Below, piece after piece: positions 61,795 to 64,000 of a stretch of DNA of 64,000 nt. The translations under genes were made by a program, and so were the position numbers. This DNA comes from an uncultured Flavobacteriaceae bacterium. Its GTDB lineage: Bacteria; Bacteroidota; Bacteroidia; Flavobacteriales; Flavobacteriaceae. Position 1 is the first letter of the stretch. Each line of letters starts with the position of its first letter. The notes beneath the pieces were generated by a model, which made no database searches, was not told the DNA's origin, and was given only the letters and a program-made list of their open reading frames with translations. Location of the stretch: the NCBI GenBank assembly GCA_947494205.1, contig CANLUH010000018.1:1-64000 (forward strand), read 5' to 3'.

Positions 61795-63144
61795 TTATTT
61801 CTTAGGCACTCTAAATAACAATATAATCCCCATTAAAAAGAATATAAATAGACATAAAAATGCATTACGCATACTACCCGTTATTTGATCTATAGATCCA
61901 AAAATAACCATCCCGATTACAATTCCTATCTTTTCAGCGACATCAAAAAAGCTGAAGTAAGAGGTTGTATCTTCTGTATCTGGCAAAAATTTAGAATAGG
62001 TAGAACGCGCCAAGGATTGTATACCTCCCATTACTAAACCAACAACACCTGCTGTTGCATAAAACTGTACTGGTGTCTCTACGAAATAGCCCCAAAAACA
62101 AAGTGCCATCCATATAAAGTTTATAACAATTAAAGTTTTAATGTTACCAAATTTAGCGGAGCTTCTAGAGGTTAAAAACGCACCTAAAACGGCTACTATT
62201 TGTATAACTAAAATACTTACAATTAAACCTGATGTTTTTTCACTTGGACTAGCCCAAGCAATTTCTTCTTCTCCAAAATAAACAGCAACTAACATAATGG
62301 TTTGCACTGCCATACTAAACACAAAAAAGGCTAATAAATAACGTTTTAATCTTAAGTTTAATAGTAATTCATTCCAAACCAGTTTTAATTCCTTAAAGCC
62401 TTTAAAAACCACATCTTTAGTCACTTTATGCCCCGTAGACACTCCTTTAGGCAATACATAAAAAGAGTATTGGCTAAAACCAATCCACCAAAGACCTACC
62501 ATAACAAATGAATAACGCATTGCTTTTATAGATGCTATATCTTTAGCTGCTTCTCCTCCTTCTCCATTCCAAAACCCAAAAAGCTCAGGATACATTACCA
62601 TAGCCAAGTTAATAATTAACAATAATACACTTCCTATATAACCTAACGAGAAACCTTTTGCACTGATACTATCCTGTTGTTCTGGAAATGCAATATCTGG
62701 TAAATAAGAGTTGTAAAACACTAAACTTCCCCAATACCCCATTAATCCCATAAAATAGAATAATAGACTATAATAAATTTCTCCAGAGTCTATACCAAAA
62801 AAGAACAAACCAATACAACCTGCACCTCCTAAATAACAGAAGAACTTCATAAAATTCTTTTTGTTCCCTACATAATCTGCAATACCAGACAACAATGGAG
62901 ACGTAAAAGCAACCACCATAAATGTAAAGGCTGTTATAAATGTTATAAGTGCTGTACTCTTAAAATCGAAACCAAAAGCATGTACAATTTTCTCATCTGT
63001 TGCATTAGCTCTAGTTAAAAACAAAGCCGAATAAAATATTGGAAATATAGACGATGTTATCGTTAACGTATATACAGAATTTGCCCAATCGTAAAACGCC
63101 CAAGCATTCAATAGTTTTTTACTTCCTTTCTCTAGTTTAGCCAT
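61795..63144 (-). CDS. Atg22/UMF1-type MFS transporter
   Basis: The 449-residue protein has about 11-12 membrane segments. The start (LLNAWAFYDWANSVYTLTITSSIFPIFY) is characteristic of the UMF1/Atg22 group, with further family blocks in NSYLPDIAFPEQQDSISAKGFSLGYIGS and GGIQSLARSTYSKFLP. Yeast Atg22 exports amino acids from the vacuole; bacterial substrates are unknown. It is preceded by the terminator of the M48 peptidase gene. Confidence 0.85.
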   Translation of the reverse strand: MAKLEKGSKKLLNAWAFYDWANSVYTLTITSSIFPIFYSALFLTRANATDEKIVHAFGFDFKSTALITFITAFTFMVVAFTSPLLSGIADYVGNKKNFMKFFCYLGGAGCIGLFFFGIDSGEIYYSLLFYFMGLMGYWGSLVFYNSYLPDIAFPEQQDSISAKGFSLGYIGSVLLLIINLAMVMYPELFGFWNGEGGEAAKDIASIKAMRYSFVMVGLWWIGFSQYSFYVLPKGVSTGHKVTKDVVFKGFKELKLVWNELLLNLRLKRYLLAFFVFSMAVQTIMLVAVYFGEEEIAWASPSEKTSGLIVSILVIQIVAVLGAFLTSRSSAKFGNIKTLIVINFIWMALCFWGYFVETPVQFYATAGVVGLVMGGIQSLARSTYSKFLPDTEDTTSYFSFFDVAEKIGIVIGMVIFGSIDQITGSMRNAFLCLFIFFLMGIILLFRVPKK

Positions 63145-63151
63145 AATAAAA

Positions 63152-63176
63152 AAGCCACTCGTTAGTGGAGTGGCTT
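63152..63176 (-). terminator. Terminator after the M48 peptidase gene
   Basis: AAGCCACTC and GAGTGGCTT form a 9-bp stem with a 7-base loop. The T run is on the minus strand, running into the start of the next gene. It therefore ends the M48 peptidase transcript just before the UMF1 gene. Confidence 0.8.
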
Positions 63177-63289
63177 CGAAAATAAGTATTTATTTGTTAA
63201 CTAATACCATTTACTCGTTTCAAATGACTGTAAAACAAAAGGATATTTTATTCTATTTATTTTAAACAAGTAAATAGACTTAGTGTACA

Positions 63290-64000
63290 TTAAAATTTAG
63301 TTATCGGTCTAAAAGATTGAACTCCAAACTTTTTAGCTTCTGCTTTAGCAGTTGGCGCTAACGCTGTTAAATTATCTATACGTGTTTGGTTTGCTGGATG
63401 TGTACTTAAAAACTCTGGTGGCGCTTGTCCTCCACTTGCTTTCCCCATTCTTCTCCATAGGTTTGCAGCTTCGTCTGGATTATAACCAGCCATAGCAGTT
63501 AAATACAAGCCAATTCTATCAGCTTCTGTTTCATGACTTCTACTAAAAGGCAACATACCTAAAACGTTAGAACCTATTCCGTATGCTTGATTAAATACTG
63601 CTGCTTTTTTTGGATCCTCATTCATAGTTAATAAACCAACTCCTAATCCTACACCTTGTTGTAACATACCAGCACTCATACGTTGTTGTCCGTGATTTGC
63701 TAAAGCGTGTGCAACTTCATGTCCCATAATCGCAGCTATGGCAGTTTCGTTTTCGGCTATGGGTAAAATACCTGTGTAAAATACTATTTTACCTCCTGGC
63801 ATACACCAAGCATTAACCGTATTATCATTTACTAAATTGTATTCCCATTTGTAATCGTTTAAATACCCTTGCTGACCATTAGCGTTTAGCCAACGTTCTG
63901 CCGCAACAGCTATACGCTGCCCCACTCTAGTTATCATTTCAGATTGCGCAGTACCTGTAATTACTTTATTCTCTCCTAAAAACTGATTGTACTGAGCAAA
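63290..64000 (-). CDS. M48 family metalloprotease, cut by window edge
   Basis: The visible part is 236 residues and continues beyond the right edge; an in-frame Met at 63937 is internal, because the open frame runs on through 21 more codons (FAQYNQFLGENKVITG). The zinc motif HEVAHALANHGQQR and the downstream Glu (ETEADRIGLYL) are clear, followed by FLSTHPANQTRI. It is a Zn-dependent peptidase of the periplasmic BepA/LoiP type. The N-terminal signal is not visible. Confidence 0.88.
   Translation of the reverse strand, partial: FAQYNQFLGENKVITGTAQSEMITRVGQRIAVAAERWLNANGQQGYLNDYKWEYNLVNDNTVNAWCMPGGKIVFYTGILPIAENETAIAAIMGHEVAHALANHGQQRMSAGMLQQGVGLGVGLLTMNEDPKKAAVFNQAYGIGSNVLGMLPFSRSHETEADRIGLYLTAMAGYNPDEAANLWRRMGKASGGQAPPEFLSTHPANQTRIDNLTALAPTAKAEAKKFGVQSFRPITKF

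Overview
The window is an AT-rich chromosomal segment of a Bacteroidota bacterium, most likely a marine member of the Flavobacteriaceae. The evidence is a PorQ homologue (type IX secretion), the lon / LysM / porQ / cmk / rpsA neighbourhood, many secreted proteins and short-signal lipoproteins, weak Shine-Dalgarno sites, several TTG/GTG starts, and promoter-like TTG-N19/20-TANNTTTG elements of the Bacteroidota sigma-A type. I saw no rRNA, tRNA, insertion sequence or CRISPR array.

Layout. 0-9 kb: DoxX, a frameshifted secreted protein, a GIN-domain protein, a di-haem cytochrome c peroxidase, a methyltransferase/DUF202 pair and a LytS/LytT-type two-component pair. 9-10.4 kb: a small secreted protein ending in an Asp-Phe repeat, and a lipoprotein. 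10.5-14.7 kb: a compact R-body (refractile body, reb) locus with five RebB-family genes, three of them a tandem array, plus four unrecognised companion genes. Convergent to it (14.7-17.5 kb) is a four-gene operon encoding an unknown protein, a multi-pass membrane protein, a histidine kinase and a NarL-type regulator. 17.8-46 kb is mostly housekeeping: holA, an HsdR-N-like protein, a glycosyltransferase, OmpA, a second di-haem peroxidase, Sua5/YciO, an esterase, an aspartic protease plus triple E-set protein, uvrD, a phosphatase pair, a glutamate-synthase-like oxidoreductase, patatin, an M1 peptidase, a universal stress protein, recG, miaE, an MFS carrier, bcp, nth and a GAF kinase. 45-53 kb: rpsA, cmk, porQ, a LysM protein and lon. 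Between rpsA and cmk lie a LysM/BON gene and a 54-residue GG-leader peptide that looks like a class I lanthipeptide precursor. 53.5-56.5 kb: ECF sigma, putative anti-sigma and two surface beta-repeat proteins. 56.9-60.9 kb: a tight operon of speD, a voltage-gated-type K+ channel, a DUF4178 protein, a lipoprotein and a membrane-anchored spermidine synthase. 61-64 kb: a lipocalin-like lipoprotein, an Atg22/UMF1-type carrier and an M48 peptidase that runs off the right edge.

The three most notable systems are the R-body locus with its neighbouring signalling operon, the orphan lanthipeptide-like precursor, and the polyamine/ion-channel operon. R bodies are protein ribbons known from Caedibacter and some free-living bacteria. 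The companion proteins, the tandem rebB expansion, the hairpin-rich spacers and the possible link to the two-component operon are the parts that look undescribed. All functional links here are inferred from gene order and motifs.
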